A stretch of 64,000 bases of DNA from Desulfovibrionales bacterium (GTDB lineage: Bacteria; Desulfobacterota; Desulfovibrionia; Desulfovibrionales; Desulfovibrionaceae), in the NCBI GenBank assembly GCA_030156255.1, contig JASGMV010000001.1, forward strand, positions 110,935-174,934, given 5' to 3'. The first letter of the stretch is position 1; each line of letters opens with the position of its first letter. The position numbers and the translations under genes were made by a program. This document shows, piece after piece, positions 50,762 to 60,621 of the stretch. The notes under the pieces were generated by a model, which saw only the letters and a list, made by a program, of their open reading frames with translations, made no database searches and was not told where the DNA came from.

Positions 50762-53254
50762 TCACCCCGCCAAATCGGCGGACTTGCTCCGAAGAAGCGA
50801 CGCCACCTCGCGCATCTCCATGGGCCGGCGCAGGAGGAACCCCTGGCCGAATTCACAGCCCAATTCTTTCAAAGCCGCCAACTGCGACTCCTGCTCCACA
50901 CCCTTGGCGACCACAAAAAGATTCAGGCTGTGGGCCAGATTGATAATGGTCCGCACGATCTCATGGTCCTCCCGCGTCTCGTTCATGCGGTGGATGAAGG
51001 ACAGGTCGATCTTGAGTTCGTCCAGAGAAAAACGCTGGAGGCGGCTCATGGACGAATAGCCCGCTCCGAAATCGTCCACGGAGATGGACAGTCCGCGGGC
51101 TTTGAGACGATCCAGCTTGCTCGCGGCCAACCCGGGATTGGACATCAGCGCCGTCTCGGTGATTTCCAGAATCAGGCTCCCATGCGGCAGGCCCGCCCGG
51201 TCGGCGGCCTCCGCCGCACTCTCCACAAAATCATACTGGCTCAACTGGAGCGCCGAACAATTCACGGAGACGGAAAGATCTTCGGCGGCCGGAAACCGAT
51301 CCCGCCACCCGCGCAACGCCTGGCACGCGTTATCAAGGACATACCGGCCTATTTCCAATATCAGGCCGGTCTCCTCGGCGATGGGAATAAACTCCGAGGG
51401 CGGGATCAAGCCCTGGCCGGGAAGCCGCCAGCGCAGCAGGGCTTCAAAACCCCGCAAATGGCGGTTGGCCAGCGAAAAAATGGGCTGAAACACGAGGTGG
51501 AGCTGCTTGTCCGCCACGGCCTTGCGAATGTCGCGCTCCATGTTCATGGTCCGGATGGCCTGATCCAACATTTTGCGGTGGAAAACCTTGAAGTGCTCGC
51601 ACCCCCGGGTTTTGGCCTTGTGCATAGCGATGTTGGCGTTGCGGATCAGGTCCTCGGGATCGTCGAAGTCTTCCGGGGACAGCGCCACGCCGTAACTGGC
51701 GGTGATGCGCACCTCCTGCCCGTCGATAAGGAAAGGCTCCTCCAGCGCCTCGCGGATGCGCCGGATAATCTGGACGGCCTGGGCGGGAGAGGCCAGTTCG
51801 TCGAGCAGCACGACGAATTCGTCTCCCTCGAAACGAGAAGCCGTATCCAGCCGCCGCACCGAGGCCGCGAGCCGGGAAGCCGCCTCGGCCAGCAGCTTGT
51901 CCCCAAAGGCGTGTCCCATGCTGTCGTTGATGATCTTGAAGCGGTCCAGTCCGATGCAGGCCACGGCGAAATTGTACGCCCCTCTCCGCTTGGAGCGCTC
52001 CAGAGCCCGCTCCAACCTGTCCACGCACAAACGCCGATTGGCGAGCTTGGTCAGCGGATCGAACAGGGCCGCCTGCTCCAGCTTCCGCTCCATCTCCCGG
52101 CGCCGGGTCACGTCCCGAAAGGCCTCGAACACCATATCCCGACCGCCCACCTTGGTCACCGTCGCCGCCAGCTCCACGGAAACGCTTCGCCCTTGGCTGT
52201 TCACAATGGACAAATCGTCCCTCGGCGCCACTCCCCCGGAAGAAACGGCGTCCTGAAACAACTTCCGGTAGAAATCCCGTTCCGAAGCAGGATGCAGGGA
52301 AAGAAAACTCTCGCCCAAAATCTCTTCGCGCGGCCGCTGGGCAATCTCCGAAGCGCTGGGATTCGCGTCCACGATGATCCCGCTTTTCGCGTCGACCACG
52401 AAAATGGCGTCGCGCGCCGCATCCACAAGGTTGCGCCGGCGCTCTTCGGACTCGGCCGCGGCGCGGGCGGTCTTGCGCTGTTCCGTAACGTCCCGAACAA
52501 TGAGAACGCGCCTTTCCGTTCGCGATGCGTCCAAGCGCCGGCCGGTCCAGCGCGCCTCCACTTCAATGGCGCGGCCGTCCAAGGTCCGGCAACGCCCGCT
52601 CCAGGCGCCGGGGCCGTCGCCTTTGGCCAAGGTCTCCTGCAAAACAGCCGGCAAGTCCCTCGCAGACTCGGGCGCGAGGCGCAGGCGCGAAGTATTCGCG
52701 CCGGAGGAAGGCGCAGGCGCCCTGCCCAAAATCTCAACAAAGGCCTTGTTGCGATAAAGGATGCGGCCCTCCGGCCCCAACTCGACAACGCCCGCGTCCA
52801 GGGCCTCCAAGGCGTCCCGATAGCGCTCCCTCTCGTCGGCCAAATCCCGGGCGGCCCGCCCGGCCTCGACGGTCCGGCGCCTGGCGTCCGCGAACACCCG
52901 CACTTTGCTGCGCAGCATGCGTCCGTCCGCGGACTTGGGCAACCGGTCCACGACCCCGGACTCACAGCCGCGAAAGGCCGCATGATCAAGGTCCGCCGCC
53001 CCGACGAAAAGCATGGGGATCGCCGCGTGATCCGGGTCTTCCCGAATGCGCTCGGCGATTTCGAAGCTTGCCGAACCGAGCGCCGCAGCGTCCAGAACGA
53101 CGACCGCCGGATCGGTCTCCGCCAGTTCTCGAAGGGCCTGGACGCCGTTCTCGGCGCATACCGGCCTCACCCCATCCCCCTGAAGAAGCTTCGCCATAGC
53201 GGCCAAACCGCCGGCGTCGCCACCGACAATCAAGACATCGACAGAATCGTGCAT
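50762..53254 (-). CDS. Degenerate receiver-PAS-GGDEF-EAL c-di-GMP protein
   Basis: This 830-residue protein starts with a receiver-like domain (VDVLIVGGDAGGLAAMAKLL) whose acidic pocket is mostly lost (GGD where DDD is usual), although Asp (VVVLDAAAL) and Lys (RLPKSADG) positions remain. Two PAS-like domains follow, then a GGDEF domain (FDPLTKLANRRLCVDRLERA) whose active site reads RFEGDEFVVL near 472, and an EAL domain (FQPIFSLANRHLRGFEALLRW near 602; VSVDDFGAGYSSMSRL). The EAL part looks catalytically intact, while the EGDEF change makes cyclase activity doubtful. The net activity is probably c-di-GMP breakdown. It stands upstream of the 76-aa gene. Confidence 0.92.
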   Translation of the reverse strand: MHDSVDVLIVGGDAGGLAAMAKLLQGDGVRPVCAENGVQALRELAETDPAVVVLDAAALGSASFEIAERIREDPDHAAIPMLFVGAADLDHAAFRGCESGVVDRLPKSADGRMLRSKVRVFADARRRTVEAGRAARDLADERERYRDALEALDAGVVELGPEGRILYRNKAFVEILGRAPAPSSGANTSRLRLAPESARDLPAVLQETLAKGDGPGAWSGRCRTLDGRAIEVEARWTGRRLDASRTERRVLIVRDVTEQRKTARAAAESEERRRNLVDAARDAIFVVDAKSGIIVDANPSASEIAQRPREEILGESFLSLHPASERDFYRKLFQDAVSSGGVAPRDDLSIVNSQGRSVSVELAATVTKVGGRDMVFEAFRDVTRRREMERKLEQAALFDPLTKLANRRLCVDRLERALERSKRRGAYNFAVACIGLDRFKIINDSMGHAFGDKLLAEAASRLAASVRRLDTASRFEGDEFVVLLDELASPAQAVQIIRRIREALEEPFLIDGQEVRITASYGVALSPEDFDDPEDLIRNANIAMHKAKTRGCEHFKVFHRKMLDQAIRTMNMERDIRKAVADKQLHLVFQPIFSLANRHLRGFEALLRWRLPGQGLIPPSEFIPIAEETGLILEIGRYVLDNACQALRGWRDRFPAAEDLSVSVNCSALQLSQYDFVESAAEAADRAGLPHGSLILEITETALMSNPGLAASKLDRLKARGLSISVDDFGAGYSSMSRLQRFSLDELKIDLSFIHRMNETREDHEIVRTIINLAHSLNLFVVAKGVEQESQLAALKELGCEFGQGFLLRRPMEMREVASLLRSKSADLAG

Positions 53255-53444
53255 CGTTCGACCCCTCGTCCCGCAAACATACGGCCATCCCCAGGCGGCG
53301 CGCAGCCCGCATCCGCGGCGTACGCCCCAAAAGACGCAGAACCGCGGCGTCCTTCCCCCGAATACACCTTCCTATCGAAGGCGCATCCAGACGCCGCTCT
53401 ACGCTTGTGGAATGTGCATACACCAGAATGGCGTAAAAATGAAA

Positions 53445-56400
53445 TCAGTATTCGACGCTGAGTTGCGCCCTGGAGCGCGGCGCCCCCGGCGCCGCGGAGC
53501 ATGCTTCCGTATCCGGCCGGATGACATCCACGCGGGTCGGGTCCAAGCCGAATCCAGCCAGACAGGCCTCCACCGCCTTGGCCCGCTCCATGCCGAACAG
53601 CGTACGCTCCGCAGGCGTGGGTTGGATTGCTGCGACCACTTCTTCGCTCCACTCGCTGATGTCCTCGTCTTCGGAGAAGGACAACGGAGCGGGTTGCCCG
53701 GTAACCTCCCGGTACACAAAGGGCAGATACTTTCGCTCATCGCCCACGGTTAGCGGAGCGTCCTGGGCGTCTTCCTTTCCCTGGGCCAACTCGCGCTGCT
53801 CCTTGAGCGCCTTAAGCCGGTACAGGTACGCAAACCGGGCCAGTCCCTCCCGGTCGACCACCGGCCCGACGCACCCGGTGACGGCCACCCTGATCTCGGT
53901 CTTCGGTTGCAGGGCCTTGGCCAGTTTTTCCAGCTCCCGGCGGCCGTCATGCGTCAGTTGGACGTCTCCCGGAAGAAAAGGCGCGTAGGCAACCTGTCGT
54001 CCGCTGTCCAGCGTTCCGATCAGGCTCAGCGGCAACTTCAGGAATTGGAAGGGCGCCGAAAGCACGGACTGGATCGAGCCGGTGAAGGCCCTGGCGAGCA
54101 CCCTCGTATAATCGAAGCTGGGGTCCCTCAGGTTGCCGGATACGGGTATGTTCAACTGCACGACGCCGTCCGAATCGCGCAACAGGCTCAAGGCCGCGCC
54201 GATGGACACGTCGCCCAGTATCCCACCGCCCTCCTGCCGGCCCAGATGGAAGTTCTCCAGCAGGATGTTGTTGTCGCCCTTCAACTTAGCCCCGTGAATA
54301 TGATAGTTCATATCCAGAGCGGCCTGCCCCCGGTTGATGTTGCGGCCAAGCAACTCGACCGCGTAGGGGCTGAGGGTCGTCAATTCAATATGATCGCCCT
54401 TGAGGCCAACATCCAGTTCGGTGGCCTGCAACGCCGCCGCGCCCCGCATCCGGAAGGCGCCTTCGTCTCCCAAGCGCCCTGCGACGTGAAACTCGCCGGG
54501 CGTCTCGTCGCCGGAAGGGAGTTTGGTGGCGTTGGCGTGCAGGTCCGAAACCCGCACCTGCACGGGCGGCGTGGTGGTGTAGTCGGAAAACTCCACGAGG
54601 CCGTCCCTTACGAGCCACTCCTCAACCTGGAACGGAAGCGGCTTGGGATCTTCGAACCTGTTCTCCTCCTCGGCGCGGGGCTCCGAGCCTTCCTCTTTTC
54701 CGTTTTCGGGAGGCGAAGGAAGCGCCAAAGTCCCGTTTTTCGTGCGCACCAGATTGACGTGCGTCCCCATAATGCTGATCCGGCGGGCGGAAACCTTCAG
54801 CGGATCAAGCCCGGCCTCCACGCCGGCGAACGCTCCTTGCGCCACGCCGGCGAAGATGTATCCCGTGGCCTCGTCCCGCAGGGCCACATGCCGCAAGCCG
54901 AGATCGCCCGAGACGTGAACGTCCCGGCCGTCGGCGCCCCGAATCCGGGCGGAAACCTCGGCGCTGGCCGAACCGCGAGGGATGGTGAAACCGGCCCGGC
55001 CCTTCGCCAAACCGGACAATTCCGACAGTGGAATGTTCGTAGCCTTCAACCGAATGCCCGCGGACAAGGGGGTCAGGCGGAAGCTCCCGTTCGCCTCGAC
55101 CCGGCCTTCGGGCGGCAGATCGAAGGAAAGAGCGGCTTCGGCTTCTTTCGCCTCCGGCTCCGGCCCGAGAGCCAGATGCTTGAGGGTGAAGGCCGCATTC
55201 TCAAGACGCAGCTCCGGAAGCTCCTTGAATCCCGGATTCTGCAGCCTGAGGGCGAAACCGCTCAGCGAGGCGTCGTCCAGCCGCACCCGCCAGGGCGTTT
55301 GCGCATCGCCCGGCGCGTTGGATTCGTTCGATGCGAAAAGCTCCGCCTCCTCCAGCTCTCCCTTGTCGTCGAGAGCCAGTTCGATCCCTCCGTTCGACGC
55401 CTTGAGGCGCCTCATGCGCAGACTGCGGCCGGATAAATCGAAGTCCACGCCGCGGGCCGCGAACTCGTCGAGCCGCAACAGCGGGCTTCCGTCCCGCTCC
55501 TGCAAAACCAATCCTCGAACGCCGGCGGAAGCGTTGCTCAAGCGCAGCTGCGCGAGCGGATCGGCGGAGGCGTCGCCGGCCAGCAGCAACCGGACGCCGG
55601 CTTCGGCCTCAAGAGTCGCATTGGCCAGGGCCACAGGCAGTTCCGGAGCATAGGCTTGCAGGAGGCGCGCCGGCTGCAGGTTCGTGAAGGACGCCCGGCC
55701 CCACGCCTCCAAAGGTTCGCCCCGCACGCGGGCGTTCGCCCGGAAGCGGGTTCGGTCCTCCAGAAGGCACGATACGCCGGCTTGCGCCGCAAAGGTGTTA
55801 TTGAACCGCGCATCCCTCACCTCGACGAAAATGTCCCGGACCGTCGCGTTCAGGCTGGGGCGCAACGCATGGTCCGCAAACTCCACCCGACCGCCGCCGA
55901 GGTTGAAACGATCCAGCCCGAAACTCCACACCGGTTCGCCGGACGCCTGCTCCCCCGAAGCCTTGCCTTGAGGCGCGCCGGCGGTCGCGTTGGAAGCGCC
56001 GGCCGGAACGTTTCCGGACGCCGGATCGACGCCCAACCGGGCGAAATTCAACGAACCATCTTCTTGCCGGACGATACGCAGCCGAGGGCCGCGAACGTCC
56101 GCCTGATCCACGTGGACCCTGCGGGCCAATAAATCCAAGGCGCAGCCCTGGACGGTGAAATCCTGAAGATCGGCCAGCGGATCTCCGGCGCTGTCCACGG
56201 TCGAGAGGTTCCGAAAGCGAAAGGATGCGCTCGCCAGCACGTTCATGGGACCGTTTTTGCGCGCCAAGGCCAGTGTGGCGTTGCAGTCCATCCGGCCCGA
56301 GCGAACGTATACGCCGACCTCCCTGGGAAGATAGGGCTGGTATTGCGCCAGGGTGATGTTACGGGCCGCCAGCGTAAAGGCGTAGGCGTCCTCGCCGGCG

Positions 56401-57119
56401 AAGGGGCTGAGGCGCCCCTGCGCCTCCATGCCGGCTCCGTCGACGTTGCCCGAGAACGACAGCTTCGCGGGCTCGACGCGCAGCGCCGGAGTGTCTCCGA
56501 ACAAAGGCAGGGAGATGTTGATGCGGCTTATCGTATGGTTGCTTCCCTCGTACTCGTCCAGAAAACGGATCTCGCCTTCTTGCAGCTTCACGCCGGCGAG
56601 GCTGAAGCGAAACGGCTCGCTCCGGCTCCTCTGTTCCTGGGCCGTCGGGTCGGCCGTTTCGTCCCCGGCGGCGTGCGCCAGGAGAGGCTGGAGGTTCAAG
56701 GTGTTGTCGCGAAGCCGCACCACCAGAACCACGGGATTTTCGATCAGAATATCTGAAATGCGAATTTCGTGAAACAACAACCCCCAGGGATCAAAATCAA
56801 GGGACAGGGAGTCGATCGCCAGGAGCTTGCGCCCCGGACGGAGGGAGTCGATCGCCAATCCCGAGAGCGTGGCCTCGAAAGTAAAGGGATTGAGCGATAA
56901 ATGCTCCAGGGAGGCGTTGCGGCCCAAGGCGCCTGACAGGGCTTTTTCGATCCTGGGCCGGGCGACCGGAGGCGCGATCACCCCAACGCAGAGGGCGTAT
57001 GCGGCAAGGAGGCAGCAAACGGCAAAGGCCGCCAGAAACAATCGGCGCCGCCAACCGGCGCGGGGAATCAGGCGCGTCGCCCAGCGGAATTTCCCGCTTT
57101 CCGACTGCTGTCGCGACAT
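53445..57119 (-). CDS. DUF748/AsmA-like giant envelope protein with OmpA-like C-terminus
   Basis: This 1224-residue protein has one N-terminal membrane anchor (RRRLFLAAFAVCCLLAAYAL) and a long beta-rich periplasmic part made of DUF748/AsmA-like repeats (RIEKALSGALGRNASLEHLS, ATNIPLSELSGLAKGRAGFT, GLKGDHIELTTLSPYAVELL). The last ~190 residues are OmpA-like (FLPGDVQLTHDGRRELEKLA; RAKAVEACLAGFGLDPTRVD). AsmA-family proteins form bridge-like grooves that carry phospholipids between membranes. That role is inferred by family resemblance. It is far longer than AsmA and comparable with other DUF748 proteins. It stands alone, 44 bases downstream of the STAS gene. Confidence 0.85.
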   Translation of the reverse strand: MSRQQSESGKFRWATRLIPRAGWRRRLFLAAFAVCCLLAAYALCVGVIAPPVARPRIEKALSGALGRNASLEHLSLNPFTFEATLSGLAIDSLRPGRKLLAIDSLSLDFDPWGLLFHEIRISDILIENPVVLVVRLRDNTLNLQPLLAHAAGDETADPTAQEQRSRSEPFRFSLAGVKLQEGEIRFLDEYEGSNHTISRINISLPLFGDTPALRVEPAKLSFSGNVDGAGMEAQGRLSPFAGEDAYAFTLAARNITLAQYQPYLPREVGVYVRSGRMDCNATLALARKNGPMNVLASASFRFRNLSTVDSAGDPLADLQDFTVQGCALDLLARRVHVDQADVRGPRLRIVRQEDGSLNFARLGVDPASGNVPAGASNATAGAPQGKASGEQASGEPVWSFGLDRFNLGGGRVEFADHALRPSLNATVRDIFVEVRDARFNNTFAAQAGVSCLLEDRTRFRANARVRGEPLEAWGRASFTNLQPARLLQAYAPELPVALANATLEAEAGVRLLLAGDASADPLAQLRLSNASAGVRGLVLQERDGSPLLRLDEFAARGVDFDLSGRSLRMRRLKASNGGIELALDDKGELEEAELFASNESNAPGDAQTPWRVRLDDASLSGFALRLQNPGFKELPELRLENAAFTLKHLALGPEPEAKEAEAALSFDLPPEGRVEANGSFRLTPLSAGIRLKATNIPLSELSGLAKGRAGFTIPRGSASAEVSARIRGADGRDVHVSGDLGLRHVALRDEATGYIFAGVAQGAFAGVEAGLDPLKVSARRISIMGTHVNLVRTKNGTLALPSPPENGKEEGSEPRAEEENRFEDPKPLPFQVEEWLVRDGLVEFSDYTTTPPVQVRVSDLHANATKLPSGDETPGEFHVAGRLGDEGAFRMRGAAALQATELDVGLKGDHIELTTLSPYAVELLGRNINRGQAALDMNYHIHGAKLKGDNNILLENFHLGRQEGGGILGDVSIGAALSLLRDSDGVVQLNIPVSGNLRDPSFDYTRVLARAFTGSIQSVLSAPFQFLKLPLSLIGTLDSGRQVAYAPFLPGDVQLTHDGRRELEKLAKALQPKTEIRVAVTGCVGPVVDREGLARFAYLYRLKALKEQRELAQGKEDAQDAPLTVGDERKYLPFVYREVTGQPAPLSFSEDEDISEWSEEVVAAIQPTPAERTLFGMERAKAVEACLAGFGLDPTRVDVIRPDTEACSAAPGAPRSRAQLSVEY

Positions 57120-57163
57120 AAAGGATCACCGCCGAGCCGCCCCATCAATTGGGCCGTTCTTTT

Positions 57164-57496
57164 TCAAAAAGCATCGATGCAGTCTTCCACCACAGCGTAA
57201 ATCGGCAAAAACGAAACGAACCCGGAAAGATCGAAGACTTCCTGAATATAATCCTTGAGAGAGCACAAATGCATTTTGCCGTCGGTCTGTTTCAACTCCC
57301 TGGCGGCCTTGAGCAGGACACGGAGCCCGGCGCTGGAAATGTACTCCAGGCTGCTGAAATCCAATACGATGTATTTTTCTCCGTTGCGGATCATGCCGAG
57401 CAGTTTTTCCTCGAAGCCGTCCGCCGTGTTGGAGTCGAGCCTGCCCGAAAGCTCCAGAACGACCGCCTGGTCCTGACGTCTTTCTTTCAATTCCAT
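57164..57496 (-). CDS. STAS-domain anti-sigma-factor antagonist
   Basis: This 110-residue STAS domain has VVLELSGRLDSNTADGFEEK and the phosphoacceptor segment VLDFSSLEYISSAGLRVLLK, where the second Ser of YISSAG is the usual site phosphorylated by RsbW-type kinases. I start at MELKERRQDQ because GGAGTG is placed correctly for that ATG. It follows the anti-sigma kinase gene by 31 bases on the minus strand. The matching PP2C phosphatase (RsbU/SpoIIE type) is not in the window. The sigma factor is unknown. Confidence 0.92.
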   Translation of the reverse strand: MELKERRQDQAVVLELSGRLDSNTADGFEEKLLGMIRNGEKYIVLDFSSLEYISSAGLRVLLKAARELKQTDGKMHLCSLKDYIQEVFDLSGFVSFLPIYAVVEDCIDAF

Positions 57497-57527
57497 GGCG
57501 ATGAGCACTCCTTGCCTAAATGTAGAT

Positions 57528-57962
57528 CTAAGTTGTTGAGCATTCCCGACCGAGCAGGCGCCTCATTCGCAAATAATTCTCGCCGCCGCGGCGTTCGTAG
57601 TGCATTTCATCCATGCACTTCCGGGTGAGATGGATGCCAAGGCCCCCGACGTTGCGTTGATGCATCCCGCACTCCGTGTCCGGCGCCTCGGCCTCCAAAG
57701 GATTGAACGGCCGGCCCGAGTCTTTGAGCTCCACGACGAGGGCGTCGCCCTCGCGCGCGAGCTTGATCCAGATGCATCCGTCGCGGGACATGCCGCCGTA
57801 CTTGATGGCGTTGGTGACCAGTTCGTCCAAAGCCAGGTTGAGTTTAAATACGCCGGCCGCGGGGAGGCGGGCCTCTTCTCCAAACCGCTCCACTTCCTCG
57901 GCCAGCTTCGACAACTCCGAGATGTCGTTGGCCAGGGTGAATTCATTGACGATGCCGCTCAT
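57528..57962 (-). CDS. RsbW-type anti-sigma regulatory factor (serine kinase)
   Basis: This 144-residue GHKL-ATPase protein resembles RsbW/SpoIIAB. The N box (NLALDELVTNAIKYGGMSRD), an Asp-Gly region (LVVELKDSGRPFNPLE) and a glycine-rich lid ahead of ERRGGENYLRMRR are visible, and ATP binding and phosphorylation of the STAS partner are expected from the family. MHQRNVGGLGIHLTRKCMDE contains the G2-like box. It is the first gene of a two-gene unit with the STAS protein. The upstream intergenic region (57963-58113) separates it from the divergent ABC exporter gene. Confidence 0.92.
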   Translation of the reverse strand: MSGIVNEFTLANDISELSKLAEEVERFGEEARLPAAGVFKLNLALDELVTNAIKYGGMSRDGCIWIKLAREGDALVVELKDSGRPFNPLEAEAPDTECGMHQRNVGGLGIHLTRKCMDEMHYERRGGENYLRMRRLLGRECSTT

Positions 57963-58113
57963 AGTCTCCGCCGCCCGAGGGCCGAGTTGGTGACGATGCT
58001 CCGCAATGGTAAAAACCCTTGTGCGCCCGTCAATAACAAGCTACTTTTTCTATCGTTTCGCGACAGAATGCAAAATCTTCCGACTTCACGCCGCCGTCTG
58101 GCGCCGAGGCAGC

Positions 58114-60621
58114 ATGATCACCAAACGCCCCATCACCTACTGGATAAAACACAGTAATAAAAAACTCCAGGTCATTCTACTGGCGGTTATTGTCGTTACG
58201 GTGGCGACCCGCGTCTTGCCGCTGGAAATGCAAAAAAAGATCGTCAATGAAGCTATCGGGATGCGCAAGCTGCATCTTTTGTATACCTACTGCGGCTATT
58301 ATTTTGCGGCGGTCGTTCTGGCCAGCGCCCTGAAGTACGTCATCAACATCCTCCAGACATATATCGGACAGCAATCGCTGGCGCAGCTTCGCAAGGAGCT
58401 GTACGCCCACATTCTGACCCTGCCGCTGTCGTATTTCCGCAAGGCCAATCCCGGCATGGTCGTTTCCGCGCTGGTCAGCGAAGTGGCGCCCACGGGGGAG
58501 CTGGTGGGCATGTCCGTGGCCGTGAGCGTGACCAACCTTTTGACCCTGATCGCGTTCGCCGTCTACCTGTTCTATCTCAACTGGATTCTCGCGGCCCTGA
58601 CCATGGTGCTCTACCCCATCATCATGCTGGTGGTGCCCAGGCTCCAGCTGCGGACCAACAAGGCCAACAAGGCGCGGGTCGACGTCACCCGCGATCTGTC
58701 GAGCTCCATCAACGAGGCCATCACCGGCATCCACGAAGTCCACGGCAACGGATCCTTCGGCATCGAAAACAGGAAGTACGGCGATTTCGTCGACAAGCTC
58801 TTCCGCATCCGGATCGTCTGGATTCTCTACAAGCACGGGGTCAAGGTCCTGAACAACTTCTTCCAGAACATGGGGCCGTTCATTTTGTTCATCGTGGGCG
58901 GATGGCTCGCCATCCACGGAGAATTCGACCTCGGCGCGCTGGTGGCCTTCCTGTCGGCCAACGAAAAGCTCTACGACCCCTGGAAGGAGCTCATGGACTT
59001 CTACCAGGTCTACCAGGACGCCTGCACCCGGTACGAGCGGGTCATGGAGTATTTCGACGTCAAGCCGGAGTCCGTCCTGGAGCCCGAAGGCCGCGAGCCT
59101 TACCATCTGCAAGGCGACATCGCCTGCAAAAACCTGGGGTTCACCGTGCCCGGCGGCATCCAGCTGCTCAAGCAGGTCAACCTGGATCTGAAGCACGGGG
59201 AGCAGCTCGCCCTGGTGGGGTTCTCCGGCTCCGGCAAATCCACCCTGGCCCAATGCATTTCCCAGCTCTACGCCTACACCCAGGGCTCCGTCGAAATCTG
59301 CGGCAACCCCGTGGCCGATATGACCAAATCCGATTTGGCCCACAACGTCGCCATCGTGGCCCAAAGCCCCTTCATTTTCGACGGGACCATACGGGAAAAT
59401 CTGCTCTACGGCTGCAGAGCCATCCTCCCTCCGGACGATCCGGACTATGAAAAAAAGCTGCCTTCCCGCGACGACCTCATCGCGGCCGTGCAGCAAGTGG
59501 GCATCTTCGCCGACATCCTGCGCTTCGGCATGAACGCCGTCCTGGACACCGACGGCGACAAGGAGCTGACCGAACGCATCATCCGAATCCGCGGCAACTT
59601 TCAGAGGGACTTCGGTAAAAATCTGGCCGATGCGGTGGAGTTTTTCGAGGACAACGCCTATCTCCAATACTCCAGCGTGTCCGGGAACCTCACCTTCGGG
59701 CATCCTCTGAAGAAGGAGTTCAAGCCGCAAAACCTCCCTTCCAACCCCTTCTTCCGGGAATTTCTGGACCAGGCGCAACTGACCAATTCCCTGCTCTCCC
59801 TCGGACGCGAATTGGCCTCCCAGACGGTGGACATCCTGGGCAATCTCAGCCTGGACGAGGCCTTCTTCCGCCAAAGCCCCATTCGCATCGACGAATTCAA
59901 CGAGTACAAGGATCTCGTCCGGCGCCTCGGCGACGACTCCCTCCAAAAACTCGACGAGAAAGACCGCGAACGGCTGCTGCGCCTGGGGCTGCGCTACACG
60001 CCCGGCAAACACAAAATGGCGGCCTTGCCGGCCATGATGCAAAACCTCATCCTGGACAGCCGCGCCCTGTTCATGCAGCGCATCAGCGAGACCGACCCCG
60101 ACGCCTACAGCTTCTACCGTTCGGACAAGTACATCGATTCCCTGTCCATCCTGGAAAACATCCTGTTCGGCCGGCTCAAAACCGAAAGCCCCAAGGACCA
60201 GGAGCGCATCCATCAAAGCCTCGTACAGCTGTTGATCGAAGAAGACTTGCTGGAGCGCGTGTTGGAGATCGGCATGGAGTTCCAGGTGGGGGCCAAGGGC
60301 GACCGTCTCTCGGGAGGCCAGCGCCAAAAACTGGCCATCGCCAGGGCGTTCCTCAAGAACAGCCCCATCCTGATCATGGACGAGGCCACCAGCGCCCTGG
60401 ACAACGCCTCCCAGCAACGCATTCAGAACATCCTCGAATCCAAATGGAAAGGGCGCTCCACACTCATCGCCGTGGCGCACCGCCTGGACACCATCAAAGG
60501 GTACGATAAAGTGGCGGTCATGAAGGCCGGTAAAATCATCGAAATGGGCTCCTACGGCGAGCTCATGAATAAAAAGGGGGTGCTCCATGAACTCGTCCAC
60601 GGAGCCGACGCAGGGCATTAG
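58114..60621 (+). CDS. ABC exporter (membrane plus ATPase) with a ~240-residue insertion in the ATPase domain
   Basis: This 835-residue fused half-exporter has an N-terminal six-helix domain (about 15-310; ALKYVINILQTYIGQQSLAQ, LPLSYFRKANPGMVVSALVS). The ATPase has Walker A GFSGSGKSTLAQ near 369, a Q-loop in VAQSPFIFDGTIRENLLYG near 415-432, signature LSGGQRQKLAIARAF near 732 and Walker B LIMDEATSALD near 755. Normally Q-loop and signature are about 60 residues apart. Here they are about 300 apart, and the insert ends with a second Q-loop-follow-up-like piece (SLSILENILFGRL). The start is an ATG after GAGG. The cNMP-binding gene overlaps its 3' end by 35 bases. Substrate is unknown. Confidence 0.88.
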   Translation: MITKRPITYWIKHSNKKLQVILLAVIVVTVATRVLPLEMQKKIVNEAIGMRKLHLLYTYCGYYFAAVVLASALKYVINILQTYIGQQSLAQLRKELYAHILTLPLSYFRKANPGMVVSALVSEVAPTGELVGMSVAVSVTNLLTLIAFAVYLFYLNWILAALTMVLYPIIMLVVPRLQLRTNKANKARVDVTRDLSSSINEAITGIHEVHGNGSFGIENRKYGDFVDKLFRIRIVWILYKHGVKVLNNFFQNMGPFILFIVGGWLAIHGEFDLGALVAFLSANEKLYDPWKELMDFYQVYQDACTRYERVMEYFDVKPESVLEPEGREPYHLQGDIACKNLGFTVPGGIQLLKQVNLDLKHGEQLALVGFSGSGKSTLAQCISQLYAYTQGSVEICGNPVADMTKSDLAHNVAIVAQSPFIFDGTIRENLLYGCRAILPPDDPDYEKKLPSRDDLIAAVQQVGIFADILRFGMNAVLDTDGDKELTERIIRIRGNFQRDFGKNLADAVEFFEDNAYLQYSSVSGNLTFGHPLKKEFKPQNLPSNPFFREFLDQAQLTNSLLSLGRELASQTVDILGNLSLDEAFFRQSPIRIDEFNEYKDLVRRLGDDSLQKLDEKDRERLLRLGLRYTPGKHKMAALPAMMQNLILDSRALFMQRISETDPDAYSFYRSDKYIDSLSILENILFGRLKTESPKDQERIHQSLVQLLIEEDLLERVLEIGMEFQVGAKGDRLSGGQRQKLAIARAFLKNSPILIMDEATSALDNASQQRIQNILESKWKGRSTLIAVAHRLDTIKGYDKVAVMKAGKIIEMGSYGELMNKKGVLHELVHGADAGH

